Shown here piece after piece: positions 16,854 through 25,999 of a stretch of DNA of 64,000 nucleotides (within the stretch, counting starts at the first letter, position 1; every line of letters begins with the position of its first letter). This DNA comes from Hyphomicrobiales bacterium. GTDB lineage: Bacteria > Pseudomonadota > Alphaproteobacteria > Rhizobiales > Rhizobiaceae. The notes beneath the pieces are model-generated. The model had not been told where the DNA came from. It saw only the letters and a list, made by a program, of their open reading frames with translations, and ran no database searches. The translations under genes were made by a program, and so were the position numbers. The stretch lies in the NCBI GenBank assembly GCA_900471925.1, contig UCGV01000017.1:1-64000 (forward strand), read 5' to 3'.

Positions 16854-17759
16854 ATGGCTGATGAAACCAAGCCAACACGGGAAAGCGTCCTCCGTGTTGC
16901 AGCGGAATACGACAGAATCGGCGCAAAGAAGTTCCTCGACAAGTATGAAAAGGGCGCGCCGCCCGAACGATGGCTTGTCCGGATAAACGGCAAGCTCTAC
17001 CCGATGAAAGCCATATCGGTGGCAGCGCATACGCCTCCTGTTAATCCGAGCGGTATGGACTATCGCCAGGGCATTCGACGACTGCGTGAGGTCGGCTTCA
17101 TCGATATCGTTGCGGTCGGAGAAGAGGATCGACCTCCGATCCGTCGGCCCACCAGAGCGACGATCCTGCGGGCAATGCGTGAATTTCGCGAGATTGGGAC
17201 AGCGAGGTTTCTAACTCAATACACCGAGGGCAATCCGCCTAAAAGCAGATACGTTAACGAGGGCGGTGTCTACTATCCGCTGAAGGCCCTATATGCGGCC
17301 GCGCACACTCCCTACGCGCGTCATAGGCACTTTAGCTACAGGGCTGCAGAGAAAGAGATCACCTTTCTTGGGTTCACTGTGGTGGGATTACGCGTGGCGC
17401 CAGTCCCCGTGCCACCGGAAATATCGCCGGAGCTCACGGTTCAGGAAGGCAAGCGCGTTATTAAAGAAGTGAAAACGCTTCTTCGTCACCGCGGAATCGT
17501 CGAGCTGGCGAAAGCTGCAGCTAAACCTCTGATTTGCGAGGCGTGCGGCTTCGATTTCGAAAAGGTGTATGGCTCCCACGGGAGAGGGTTTATTGAGGCT
17601 CACCACATCAATCCGCTCAACGAGCGCGACGGCGACAATCAACCTACGGGCATTCAGGATTTCGCGATGCTCTGCGCAAACTGCCATCGAATGGCGCACT
17701 ATGGTCCGAAATGCCTGACCGTCGCCGAGCTGAAGGCACTAATTGAAACTCGTTCATAG
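16854..17759 (+). CDS. HNH endonuclease with two ScoMcrA-head-like repeats
   Basis: 301 residues; the ATG at 16854 follows GAGGAAGC and is preferred to a GTG at 16806. Two tandem copies of an approximately 80-residue unit occupy residues 8-87 and 100-175: compare IGAKKFLDKYEKGAPPERWL with IGTARFLTQYTEGNPPKSRY, and KLYPMKAISVAAH with VYYPLKALYAAAH. The pattern resembles the N-terminal head domain of the type IV restriction enzyme ScoMcrA. A C-terminal HNH domain follows: Cys228/Cys231, EAHHINPL (His250/His251), and CANCHRMAH with Cys274/Cys277. Recognition of modified DNA is likely but which modification is unknown. It would be risky to cut phosphorothioate DNA in a host that makes it. Confidence 0.8.
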   Translation: MADETKPTRESVLRVAAEYDRIGAKKFLDKYEKGAPPERWLVRINGKLYPMKAISVAAHTPPVNPSGMDYRQGIRRLREVGFIDIVAVGEEDRPPIRRPTRATILRAMREFREIGTARFLTQYTEGNPPKSRYVNEGGVYYPLKALYAAAHTPYARHRHFSYRAAEKEITFLGFTVVGLRVAPVPVPPEISPELTVQEGKRVIKEVKTLLRHRGIVELAKAAAKPLICEACGFDFEKVYGSHGRGFIEAHHINPLNERDGDNQPTGIQDFAMLCANCHRMAHYGPKCLTVAELKALIETRS

Positions 17760-17842
17760 AGTCCACATTGCATTGGTCGGCCGGGGAGATTGAACAGAGG
17801 GGATCGCCATATCGTCGATGATATTGACTGCAGCCTTGTAGA

Positions 17843-19213
17843 CTATTTAGCGCCATCCCAATGGACGCCAGACCGCATGGGCTCTTCGCCGGGAGTTATC
17901 AAAAAGAGGTTGTTTAGCGGCAGGGTGTCGGTGCTCGCCTTGTGGTAGGACGTGGTCTCGTCAATTGCCCACGCCTCTTCGATCGAAGCTTCCGGAGAGA
18001 AGTAGTGGCAGAAGACGTAACGAAGTGGCTTTCCGTCGGTATCGAAGTTGGCGACGCTCGTCCGAATTTTGTCGAACCTGCGCTGTTCCACGGCATCACC
18101 ACCGAGGGCGTCCAGGCCGATGTGAACAATGCCGATGGTGTCTTTCGGCAGCTGCTTGTTCGCTTCAACCAATTTGCTCATGACATCGCGTGCCTTCTTT
18201 CCGATCGCCACATCAGACCCGCTCACCCAGCGAAGTGCCACAGCCTGATCGACCTCGTCAATGAAGTGCGGATTCTCGGCGAACCTGATCTTGTGCGCGA
18301 GCAGAAGGGACTCATAGCGCCGGTAAGAGCCAAGCAGAAAGTTGTTATACTTAGGCCCGGGATGCATCCAGCTCGATTCCGATAGGGCCGCCTTCAACGG
18401 AGACAGATCGAGGCGCCTTATCGTCCCGTAGGCCAAGTCGCTGTGGATGATCTGGTTGTCGATTTTCTTAGCAATAAAATCACTCGCCAGATCGAAGAGA
18501 AATCGTTTTGGGATGGCGTCGATTTCGACTTTGAAGGTCAAGTCGAAACAAAAAGACTCGCTCGTTCGAACTAGAAAATCAGAGGCGGGCTTCCACAGGC
18601 TCCGCATCCATTTTCGCTCGTTCTCGTGATACTGGCCGCTTTCCATTCGCTTGCACTCTATAGCAAAACGGCGTCCGCTACGGTTCACGTCCAGGTCATG
18701 TGTCCGGCCGACACCGGGTTCCTCTGGGTGAAACGAAACTTGGTAACCTTCGCGCACGTAAGCAGCGGCAACCAGAAACTCGAACAGTCCGCCATTGGGT
18801 TGACCCCGCTCTTTAAAGATGAGTCTGTTCAGTCGCTCCTGATATCCAACGACTTTCTGCAAGTTCTCAATGTTGCGGCCGAGTGCCGAGAAGACGGGCA
18901 TCACTCGGCAACCAAAGACGACTTCGTAGTTTTGGGGATGATCGTTGAACGCTTCGCCCAGGAACAGGTACCACGCGAATAGGTCCTTGCCATCGTAAAA
19001 CTTGCCAGCGCCCGTAGGATCCGGCTGCTCGCCAATCAGAGATTGGTAGAAGCGCTTAGCGGTTATATCCCGCCGCTTAATCCATTCGTCATGACCCATT
19101 GCTGCTTTGAAATGCTCAACGCATCGTTTGATGTCAGGGTCGTGTCCGAACAGAGCAACCTCGTCAGGAGCAAGTTCGTACATGTTGGGAGGAAAATCGA
19201 GGAGCCGGCTCAC
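17843..19213 (-). CDS. PD-(D/E)XK nuclease-like protein in a dnd-associated operon
   Basis: 456 residues, not recognised by name. The centre carries a canonical PD-(D/E)XK core: GLFEFLVAAAYVREGYQVSF (helix with Glu), HDLDVNRSGRRFAIECKR (Asp then ExK). An N-terminal part of about 130 residues and a long C-terminal part complete the protein. It overlaps the upstream DGQHR gene by 4 bases (ATGA), showing translational coupling. In this setting a nuclease sensing or cutting foreign DNA is plausible. Family knowledge gives the fold only, not the target. Confidence 0.65.
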   Translation of the reverse strand: MSRLLDFPPNMYELAPDEVALFGHDPDIKRCVEHFKAAMGHDEWIKRRDITAKRFYQSLIGEQPDPTGAGKFYDGKDLFAWYLFLGEAFNDHPQNYEVVFGCRVMPVFSALGRNIENLQKVVGYQERLNRLIFKERGQPNGGLFEFLVAAAYVREGYQVSFHPEEPGVGRTHDLDVNRSGRRFAIECKRMESGQYHENERKWMRSLWKPASDFLVRTSESFCFDLTFKVEIDAIPKRFLFDLASDFIAKKIDNQIIHSDLAYGTIRRLDLSPLKAALSESSWMHPGPKYNNFLLGSYRRYESLLLAHKIRFAENPHFIDEVDQAVALRWVSGSDVAIGKKARDVMSKLVEANKQLPKDTIGIVHIGLDALGGDAVEQRRFDKIRTSVANFDTDGKPLRYVFCHYFSPEASIEEAWAIDETTSYHKASTDTLPLNNLFLITPGEEPMRSGVHWDGAK

Positions 19214-20463
19214 GTGATTGGACCAATGGCCTCTTCGAGTGCTAGTCGAATGTACGACCGTCCCGACCCCGATGCGTTCTTGAAGGACTCTGCGGCAAAA
19301 TCAATGTGCGCTGCGCGTGACAGATGCTCTGCGAAAAACTCCTTCTTCAGGTTTCGCTTTTCCAGCACCGCTGGAGCAAAAACACGCCTTAGAACATCAA
19401 ACAATGCCTGAACACCGACGGTCCGCATGATGAACGACTTATTGCTCGCCTTAGACCAGAACACGTCCTCACAGGCCGCAAGGTAGTTGAAAACGAGCGT
19501 GTAGATCAAGTTGTCGTTGGTCTCGATGTATGGAGCGCGCAGCGGTGATCTGTCCCGCGGGCCGTCCAGCAGCACCCGGCGCGTGTTCCGGCTCGGAGTA
19601 AGCATAAGCTGCGTGTCGCGTTTGGGATTGGACGAGAACAGCTTCATGATCCCTTCCACCACGACCGCGGTTGAAACCCGCCAGTCCGTGGCGGCACCCA
19701 GTTGTTCAAGTGCCTTATCTTTCTTTGGGGCGATCAGGATACGGCCACGAAGCGCGGAGGCGGGATCGGTTCCAAGCTTGCGCGACAGGAAAACGGAAAG
19801 TTTGTCTGGCGACCAGTATTCGGGTTGCTCTTCTTCGATATTGTAGCCGAAGAGCTCGTAAGTCAGGCTCTTGTCGACGGGCTTTTGCGTAGAGTTGATT
19901 GTCGCAAAGAGCTGCGCTTGGTAGGGTTTTGGCAGGTCGATAAAAACCGAGCACAAAAGGTTCATCTGCAAGCGTTCCGCCCGATCAGCCTCCGCAAAGG
20001 CAAACAGTCTGTGCTGACCGTCGATAATCGCGGCGAGCTTTGCCTCCGACGGAATCACGAGATCAAAGCCCCCGCACGTATCTTCGGTCAGCACCCACCG
20101 GCGCGATGGTAGTGGAGGAACAACCGGAACATCATCTGGATTCTGCTCTTCCGTGTCTGTAAGCGATGGTTCGTCGTCCTCGATCAGCCCGTCGGAACGG
20201 AAGTTTGCAGCGAGAATGATCGCATTTGGAAAAGCCGCGTCCTCACGGTCAATGTACTTGGCAATTTGCTCGAGGCGTTTCGACTGAATGATCCGCTGCG
20301 TTGCCTCGACCGTGTAACCGATCCCGTCGTCCTTGATCTTTGCTTGCATGGCGTCGCTGAAGGCGACAGTCAGGAGAACTTCGGCCGGAATGACGGCGGC
20401 ATAAAAGGTGTAGAGCGGTTGCTCGACCAGGATAGCCTTGGTCTTATAAGGGAAGATGACCAT
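19210..20463 (-). CDS. DGQHR-domain protein, DndB paralogue
   Basis: 417 residues from the ATG at 20463, placed between the stop of the upstream membrane-protein gene (20465) and the coding region; a longer frame to 20565 would run into that gene. The DGQHR motif is at residues 148-152 (IDGQHRLFAFAE), followed by INSTQKPVDKSL. Proteins with this motif (DndB, DpdB) accompany DNA phosphorothioation and 7-deazaguanine systems; DndB is a regulator or accessory factor. This copy is distinct from the dndB at 21427 (longer insert with acidic EDDEPSLTDTEEQNPDD). It forms a unit with the membrane protein before it and the PD-(D/E)XK protein after it. Confidence 0.8.
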   Translation of the reverse strand: MVIFPYKTKAILVEQPLYTFYAAVIPAEVLLTVAFSDAMQAKIKDDGIGYTVEATQRIIQSKRLEQIAKYIDREDAAFPNAIILAANFRSDGLIEDDEPSLTDTEEQNPDDVPVVPPLPSRRWVLTEDTCGGFDLVIPSEAKLAAIIDGQHRLFAFAEADRAERLQMNLLCSVFIDLPKPYQAQLFATINSTQKPVDKSLTYELFGYNIEEEQPEYWSPDKLSVFLSRKLGTDPASALRGRILIAPKKDKALEQLGAATDWRVSTAVVVEGIMKLFSSNPKRDTQLMLTPSRNTRRVLLDGPRDRSPLRAPYIETNDNLIYTLVFNYLAACEDVFWSKASNKSFIMRTVGVQALFDVLRRVFAPAVLEKRNLKKEFFAEHLSRAAHIDFAAESFKNASGSGRSYIRLALEEAIGPIT

Positions 20464-20464
20464 T

Positions 20465-20983
20465 TTACACCTCAAACCCGTTGAGATCGCCCTTGGGAGT
20501 GACGCTTGTGTCAGGACCAAGCGTCGTGCGATCGTCGAGGGCGTCGTTGAAAGCCGGATCTTCACCGCTTGTCAGCCACCACATCAAAACCGCCAGAAGA
20601 CATCCAAGAGTCGCGACCGCGTAAGCCAACCACTCGGCATTTGGTCTTGCAAAACCCAGCCAGACTGCAAGCGCAATGAGGATCGCGCTGTAGATCACAG
20701 AGAACGCTTTCAGCGGCTTTTCGCCGTCAGCGAAGAGGAGCTGAAGAACCGATGATCCCGCCAGGGCCGGGAAGAAGGTAAGCATGGCTGTAAAGACACC
20801 TGCACTCGAGCTTCCAGGGCGCGACAGCATAAGCGGTAAAGCTTCGTACCAGAAGCCGAACCCGGCAAAGCCGACGATACCAACGATGAGATAGACCCAA
20901 AACGTGAAATGTCCCATCGGGCCAAAAAACCTTCGTCCCAATTCACGTTGCAGATAGGCAACGCCCCCCGACCCCTTGATCAT
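20465..20983 (-). CDS. four-helix membrane protein at the head of the DGQHR operon
   Basis: 172 residues with four predicted transmembrane segments: about 27-48 (FTFWVYLIVGIVGFAGFGFW), 62-83, 92-111 and 118-138 (AYAVATLGCLLAVLMWWL). The C-terminal 35 residues are acidic and soluble. No enzymatic motif is seen. Its stop is one base from the start of the DGQHR gene. Membrane proteins of this size in defence operons are often effectors or anchors, but nothing in this sequence proves that. Confidence 0.7.
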   Translation of the reverse strand: MIKGSGGVAYLQRELGRRFFGPMGHFTFWVYLIVGIVGFAGFGFWYEALPLMLSRPGSSSAGVFTAMLTFFPALAGSSVLQLLFADGEKPLKAFSVIYSAILIALAVWLGFARPNAEWLAYAVATLGCLLAVLMWWLTSGEDPAFNDALDDRTTLGPDTSVTPKGDLNGFEV

Positions 20984-21426
20984 TCCCCTCGGCCCTTCCT
21001 TCCGTCAATCTTTAGCAGGCACCACAGCACTCTTTTGTAGTCGATCCTTAACAGGCTTCCCTCAGCAAATCGATCAGATCGTTTTTGTCTTCTCGATATA
21101 TAAATAGCTGAAGGAACTGAGCGCCAAGCCTTTATGATTTGGGGATCCGATAGCTCGCTAATGGTCGACAGTAGTGACGGTCATGGTGATTACCATGCGC
21201 TGGACGGGAGCAAACACTGTAACCCTCGACGGCAGGTCCTTTGCGCCGGGTCCATAAAGCCACAATCGAAATATGAGGAAAAACGGTTGCAAACAAAACT
21301 GGAAGGCGACAAGAGGCTGCACTCCTGAGATAATTGTCAAAAGGAAGCAAGATAACTTACTTCCTTGTCACTTCCTATTGACTTCCATAGTGGATGCGTC
21401 GAAAGTCGGCTCAAGGAGAGTCGACT
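20984..21426. promoter_or_regulatory. divergent regulatory region between the DGQHR operon and dndB
   Basis: About 440 bases without a gene, containing the promoters of the two divergent operons. A small inverted repeat (CATGGT-GATT-ACCATG, 21182-21197) and the phased repeats described separately lie within it. The dndB ribosome site is AAGGAGAG at 21413-21420. Confidence 0.6.
21359..21391 (+). promoter_or_regulatory. three ACTTCC repeats at 11-base spacing upstream of dndB, candidate operator
   Basis: ACTTCC occurs at 21359, 21370 and 21381, one helical turn apart, so a protein would see the same face three times. The full units read ACTTCCTTGTC, ACTTCCTATTG and ACTTCCATAGT. TTGTCA (21365-21370) and TTGACT (21378-21383) inside the array are possible -35 elements. 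Such phased repeats next to a start codon suggest binding by the dnd regulator. DndB represses dnd in some bacteria, but what binds here is not known. Confidence 0.55.
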
Positions 21427-22539
21427 ATGGATGGCAATTTTCTGAACTTTGCAGCGATACGGGGCGTTCAGGCCGGTTGTGCCTATTACGTTGTGATGGT
21501 GCCGCTTAAAACGCTTTCGGTGCTTTTCAAATTCGATGATGACGCCGTGCCGGCCGACTTGCGAGCGCAGAGGTTGCTGAACAAGGCGCGCGTGCCTCAA
21601 ATCGCCGATTACATCATTTCTAACCCCGAGGAATATATCCTCTCGTCTCTTTGCGGATCCGTAGACGGAGACATTTCCTTCGAGCCTGCTGTATCCGAGG
21701 GGCCGCTCAGAAACGTTGGGCAGCTGCGTGTTTCGCTCGATGCAACACTGCTCATCAACGACGGCCAGCATCGTCGCGCGGCACTCGTCCAGGCGCTTCG
21801 GGAGCGTCCGGCATTGGCATCCGAAACGATTTCGGTCGTCCTGTTTGTCGACAAGGGTTTGCGCCGTGCGCAACAAATGTTCGCCGATCTCAACATTCAC
21901 GCAGTCCGACCGAACAGCTCCATCAAACTTCTTTACGATCACCGCGACGATCTTGCCGGGCTTACCCGCGAGGTCGTGAAGCAAATTCCCCTGTTTCGGG
22001 ATTTCACCTGCTTCGACAGCGCCAGCATCTCGAACCGCTCCATCAAGTTTTTCACTTTCAGCTCGCTTCACCAGGCGACGGCTGCTTTTCTGGGTAAGGG
22101 GCGTAGTGACACGGTCAGTGACGGTGACCTGCCGTTGGTGCGGCGCTTCTGGGAGCGGGTTATCGAGGAAATGCCAGATTGGCAGCGCGTCGGAACTCGC
22201 CATGTATCGGCCGCGGAGCTGCGCCAGGACTATATCCATTCCCATGGCGTTGGCGTTCAGGCGATCGCGATCGCCGGTGCACAGCTTGTCGCCTCTCATC
22301 CCACAGACTGGGAGCCCAAACTTGCCGGACTTCGAAACGTGGACTGGTCTCGTGCCAACCGAGCGCTTTGGGACGGCAGGGCGATCGTGACCGGGAAGGT
22401 CAACAGATCCAAAAATAGCATCATCCTGGTCAGCAACGTGGTTATCCGCGGACTGGGGCTGCGTCTGGGAGAGCAGGCGCAGAAGATTGAAGACTTATAT
22501 GCACCGCAGAACGTGCACAGAATAAAGGCTGCAGGCTGA
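21427..22539 (+). CDS. dndB: DNA phosphorothioation regulator/accessory protein DndB
   Basis: 370 residues, starting at the ATG with AAGGAGAG upstream. The DGQHR motif is at residues 112-116 (LLINDGQHRRAALVQAL), and FADLNIHAVRPNSSIKLLYDHRD follows, the usual DndB signature. DndB is not needed for sulfur insertion but affects modification level and repression of the operon in studied strains. First gene of the dndB-dndC-dndD-dndE-dndA operon, overlapping dndC by one base. A second DGQHR protein lies divergently at 19210-20463, so the locus has two. Confidence 0.9.
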   Translation: MDGNFLNFAAIRGVQAGCAYYVVMVPLKTLSVLFKFDDDAVPADLRAQRLLNKARVPQIADYIISNPEEYILSSLCGSVDGDISFEPAVSEGPLRNVGQLRVSLDATLLINDGQHRRAALVQALRERPALASETISVVLFVDKGLRRAQQMFADLNIHAVRPNSSIKLLYDHRDDLAGLTREVVKQIPLFRDFTCFDSASISNRSIKFFTFSSLHQATAAFLGKGRSDTVSDGDLPLVRRFWERVIEEMPDWQRVGTRHVSAAELRQDYIHSHGVGVQAIAIAGAQLVASHPTDWEPKLAGLRNVDWSRANRALWDGRAIVTGKVNRSKNSIILVSNVVIRGLGLRLGEQAQKIEDLYAPQNVHRIKAAG

Positions 22540-24020
22540 TGGACGAAAGTATTTTTGTCGGCGGGGGTTTGTCGTCCCGTATCGAAGAAATTCAGCGCGT
22601 CTACCTTTCCGACAACAGACCGTGGGTTGTTGGCTATTCGGGAGGCAAGGATTCCACGTGCACGCTCCAGCTCGTCTGGCAGGCACTCTCCGGGCTGCCG
22701 AAAGAACAGAGGCGCAAACCTGTTTTCGTGATCAGTTCTGATACGCTGGTCGAGACCCCTGTCATCGTGCGCTATATCGACGTAACGCTGGAACGGATCG
22801 ATGCGGCGGCGCGCACACAGGGGCTGCCGATTCAGACGCAGAAAGTTATGCCCAGGGTCGATCGAAGCTTTTGGGTCAATCTGATCGGCCGTGGATATCC
22901 AGCGCCTTCGCGGAGATTCCGCTGGTGCACGGAGCGCCTGAAGATTGAACCTGCCGACGAGTTCATTCGCGGGCGGGTCGCCGAATATGGCGAGGTGGTG
23001 ATGGTACTCGGCGTGCGCACTTCGGAAAGCGCGACGCGCGCGCAGTCAATGTCGTTTCACAAGATCAAAGGCTCGCTGCTTTCACGCCATTCCTCACTTC
23101 TAAACGCCTTCGTCTACGCTCCGATCGAGGCTTTCTCGACCGATGACGTTTGGACCTACCTGCTTCAGAACGACTCCCCGTGGGGCAACGACAATCGTGA
23201 CCTTGTCGCGATGTACAGAAACGCGGCGTCGGGCGAGTGCCCGCTTGTGGTAGATACGACGACGCCAAGCTGCGGCAACTCGCGTTTCGGATGCTGGGTA
23301 TGCACCGTCGTGACCAAGGATAAGTCGATGGAGGCGATGATCGATTCCGGCGAAGACTGGCTCGAACCGTTGCTGGATTACCGCGATATGCTCGCGGAGA
23401 CGCAGGACCCCGCAAAGAAACGTCTCTACAGGGATTTTCGGCGTAGAAGCGGGCAGGTCTCCTTCATCGGTGACAGCGCTACCCCGGTTCCAGGGCCATA
23501 CACCCTCGATTTCTGCCGAGAGCTTCTCACCAAGCTGCTGCAGACGCAGGTCGAGGTCCATCGCAATGCCCCTCCGGGCGAGAACGCGCCCCTCATCCAT
23601 GAGGCGGAACTCCACGAGATCAGAAAGATCTGGCGAGCCGAGCGCGGCGACTGGGCTGACAGCGTCCCCTCTATAGTCCGCGACGTCCTCGGCCGCGATC
23701 TGGACTGGGTCATAGAGGATAATATCAGCTTCACCCGCGAGGACGCTGGTCTGCTGGACGAACTCTGCGCCTCAAACGGCGTGCCCACTGAGCTCATCGC
23801 CCGATTGCTTGACGTGGAGCGTGCGGCGCACGGTCTGAAACGCAGGCATGCGGTTCACACCAGGATTGAAGACATTTTTAAGCAGGAGTGGCGAGGCGTG
23901 GACGAGATCGTCGCTGAACGTCGTCGGCAGCTTGTGGCAGAAGGCCTGATAACGGATGCCGATAATTCGGATGAGGACGAGCACCCGGAACTTGCATTCG
24001 ACGTCGAGACAAACACATGA
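22539..24020 (+). CDS. dndC: DNA phosphorothioation PP-loop enzyme DndC
   Basis: 493 residues. PP-loop ATP pyrophosphatase motif SGGKDST at residues 34-40 activates the DNA backbone phosphate; a cluster of four cysteines (234, 245, 252 and 255, in GNSRFGCWVC) binds a 4Fe-4S cluster and is conserved in DndC. The protein resembles PAPS reductase. It takes sulfur delivered by the cysteine desulfurase DndA (26351-27514). Its ATG overlaps the dndB stop (TGATGG), indicating translational coupling. The acidic tail (DEDEHPELAFDVETNT) is longer than needed and may contact DndD. Confidence 0.95.
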   Translation: MDESIFVGGGLSSRIEEIQRVYLSDNRPWVVGYSGGKDSTCTLQLVWQALSGLPKEQRRKPVFVISSDTLVETPVIVRYIDVTLERIDAAARTQGLPIQTQKVMPRVDRSFWVNLIGRGYPAPSRRFRWCTERLKIEPADEFIRGRVAEYGEVVMVLGVRTSESATRAQSMSFHKIKGSLLSRHSSLLNAFVYAPIEAFSTDDVWTYLLQNDSPWGNDNRDLVAMYRNAASGECPLVVDTTTPSCGNSRFGCWVCTVVTKDKSMEAMIDSGEDWLEPLLDYRDMLAETQDPAKKRLYRDFRRRSGQVSFIGDSATPVPGPYTLDFCRELLTKLLQTQVEVHRNAPPGENAPLIHEAELHEIRKIWRAERGDWADSVPSIVRDVLGRDLDWVIEDNISFTREDAGLLDELCASNGVPTELIARLLDVERAAHGLKRRHAVHTRIEDIFKQEWRGVDEIVAERRRQLVAEGLITDADNSDEDEHPELAFDVETNT

Positions 24021-25999
24021 TCCTGCATTCTTTAAAACTCGAAAACTTCGGCCTCTACCAAGGGCTCACGCAGTTCGACCTCGCGCCGCGCAAGCGGTCT
24101 GGCGGAGATACCCCGATCGTCCTCGTCGGCGGGAAGAACGGCGCTGGAAAGACGACGTTCCTCGAAGCGTTGCGTCTCGCGCTCTATGGAAAACGGGCGC
24201 TTGGAACGCGGGTAGGGCAGTCGGAATACGAGCAGTACCTGCGTTCGCGTCTCAATCGAGGCGGCGGAAGCATGACTACGGCCGTCTCTCTTGAGTTCGA
24301 CTACGCCGAAGCGGGCGAAGTCCACCGTTACGCGGTCCGACGCGAGTGGTCGGCAAGAAGCGGGTCGGTGGTCGAGGCCATTGAACTCGAAAAAGACGGC
24401 AAGACGATCACTTCTGTTCCGAAGGAAGAGTGGCACAGCTTTCTGCAGGAGCTCATCCCTCCGGGTCTATCGCAACTCTTCTTTTTCGATGGGGAAAAAA
24501 TACAAGAGATCGCCGACGGCAGTGGCGAGGAAGAGCACCTCGCTGACGCCGTACGCGGGCTTCTCGGTATCGAGCTGATCAGCAGGCTGCGTACCGACCT
24601 TGCCCTTTATCTTGCACGCCACAGATCCCAGGAAGGCTCAGACAGCCTGACCGCGCGATTGGAGGCCAACATCCGTGACATCCAGGCGGCTCAGCGACAT
24701 GCGGATGAATTGTTCGAAGATGCCGCCGAATTGACCTCGGTGCGGGAAGCCAACTCCAGGGTCGCGGAGCAGGTTCGACGCAGGTTCACGGCCGAAGGTG
24801 GCGACATCGCTCTCGGCCGCGTCAAGCTCGAAGCCGAAATCCAGGAAAACAAAGCAGACCTTCAATCTGCGGAGGCGTCGTTCCGCGATGCTGCAAACAA
24901 GCTGATGCCGTTCGCGTACGCACCGCGCCTGCTGAGCAGATTCAAGTCCGCTCTCGCTTCTTCGTTGGAAGCCAACGTCGATCTGGCCAGCATGCGAGGC
25001 GTTGTCGAAAAATTCGAGAAATGGGACGGTATTTCGACGACGTGGACGGCGGCGCATCGCCGGGATTTCCGTGCGTTTATTGAGAGCGCCGCAACGGCGG
25101 ATACAGGCTCGTTCAAGGATCTATCGGATCGACGGAGCGCACTTTTTGTGCTCAATCTCGTCGGCACGGACGTCCGGCCACAATCGGAAACGCTGATGCG
25201 GAGTCTCCAATCATTAGTGGCGAAACGGGATGTTCTCGAAGCTAGTCTTGCAAGAGCAGATCACGCCAAGGCAAGCGCGATGCTTGACGAATTGAGAGAT
25301 GCCGACCGCAGTCTCGGTGGCACCGAAGCCGCTCTGGCCGCGAAACAGGAAGAATTGAGGATCGCCAGAAACGCGGTCGCGACCTTGGAGCGGGAGCGGT
25401 CGAAGCTTCTCTCAGAACAAGCCAACGACGAGATGGGGTCCAGACGAAACGATCTGGGATACCGAGCCGCAAAGACCTTGCTCGAGTATGAGGCAAAGCT
25501 TCTTGCACTGAAGCTCAAGCAGCTTCAGTCGGAATTCGTCAGATGTTTCGCACATCTCGCCCGTAAGCCGGATCTGGTTGCGGAGGCTCGTATCGACCAG
25601 TTGACCTTCACGGTCTCGTTGTTCGATGCGAAAGGAAACTTGGTCCCCAAAAGCGAGCTCTCCGCCGGCGAGAAGCAGATTTATGCGACGGCCATGCTTT
25701 GGGCCCTTGCCAGAACGAGTGGGCGCCATCTGCCGATGATCATCGATACCCCGCTGGCGCGGCTCGACACCGAACATCGATCCAGGCTCATCGAGCGATA
25801 TTTCCCGGCGGCGTCACATCAGGTGATCCTCCTATCGACTGATACCGAAATTAGCAACGAAGCGATGCGGACGCTGGAGCCTTTCGTCTCACACAGCTAT
25901 CAGCTGGTCTACGATCATGCAGAGCGACGTTCCACGGTTTCTGCCGGATATTTCGATGTCGACAACGAGGAGACAGGCCGTGCATTACAGCAAGCTTAG
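24017..25999 (+). CDS. dndD: DNA phosphorothioation SMC-like ATPase DndD
   Basis: 660 residues. Walker A GGKNGAGKTT near residues 38-47, ABC signature LSAGEKQ near 548, and Walker B MIIDTPLARLD near 574-584. The middle (residues 190-500) is rich in charged heptad-like coiled coil. DndD is the SbcC/Rad50-like ATPase thought to nick or open DNA for modification together with DndC and DndE. It overlaps dndC by 4 bases (ATGA) and dndE by 20 bases, as expected for a stoichiometric complex. Confidence 0.95.
   Translation: MILHSLKLENFGLYQGLTQFDLAPRKRSGGDTPIVLVGGKNGAGKTTFLEALRLALYGKRALGTRVGQSEYEQYLRSRLNRGGGSMTTAVSLEFDYAEAGEVHRYAVRREWSARSGSVVEAIELEKDGKTITSVPKEEWHSFLQELIPPGLSQLFFFDGEKIQEIADGSGEEEHLADAVRGLLGIELISRLRTDLALYLARHRSQEGSDSLTARLEANIRDIQAAQRHADELFEDAAELTSVREANSRVAEQVRRRFTAEGGDIALGRVKLEAEIQENKADLQSAEASFRDAANKLMPFAYAPRLLSRFKSALASSLEANVDLASMRGVVEKFEKWDGISTTWTAAHRRDFRAFIESAATADTGSFKDLSDRRSALFVLNLVGTDVRPQSETLMRSLQSLVAKRDVLEASLARADHAKASAMLDELRDADRSLGGTEAALAAKQEELRIARNAVATLERERSKLLSEQANDEMGSRRNDLGYRAAKTLLEYEAKLLALKLKQLQSEFVRCFAHLARKPDLVAEARIDQLTFTVSLFDAKGNLVPKSELSAGEKQIYATAMLWALARTSGRHLPMIIDTPLARLDTEHRSRLIERYFPAASHQVILLSTDTEISNEAMRTLEPFVSHSYQLVYDHAERRSTVSAGYFDVDNEETGRALQQA

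Noticed and set aside
21359-21391. CRISPR array start
   Set aside because: Only three hexamers at 11-base spacing with no spacers of CRISPR length; better explained as an operator.
21337-22299. 320-residue open frame opposite dndB
   Set aside because: Mirror of a clear DGQHR-domain gene; a high-GC strand effect.
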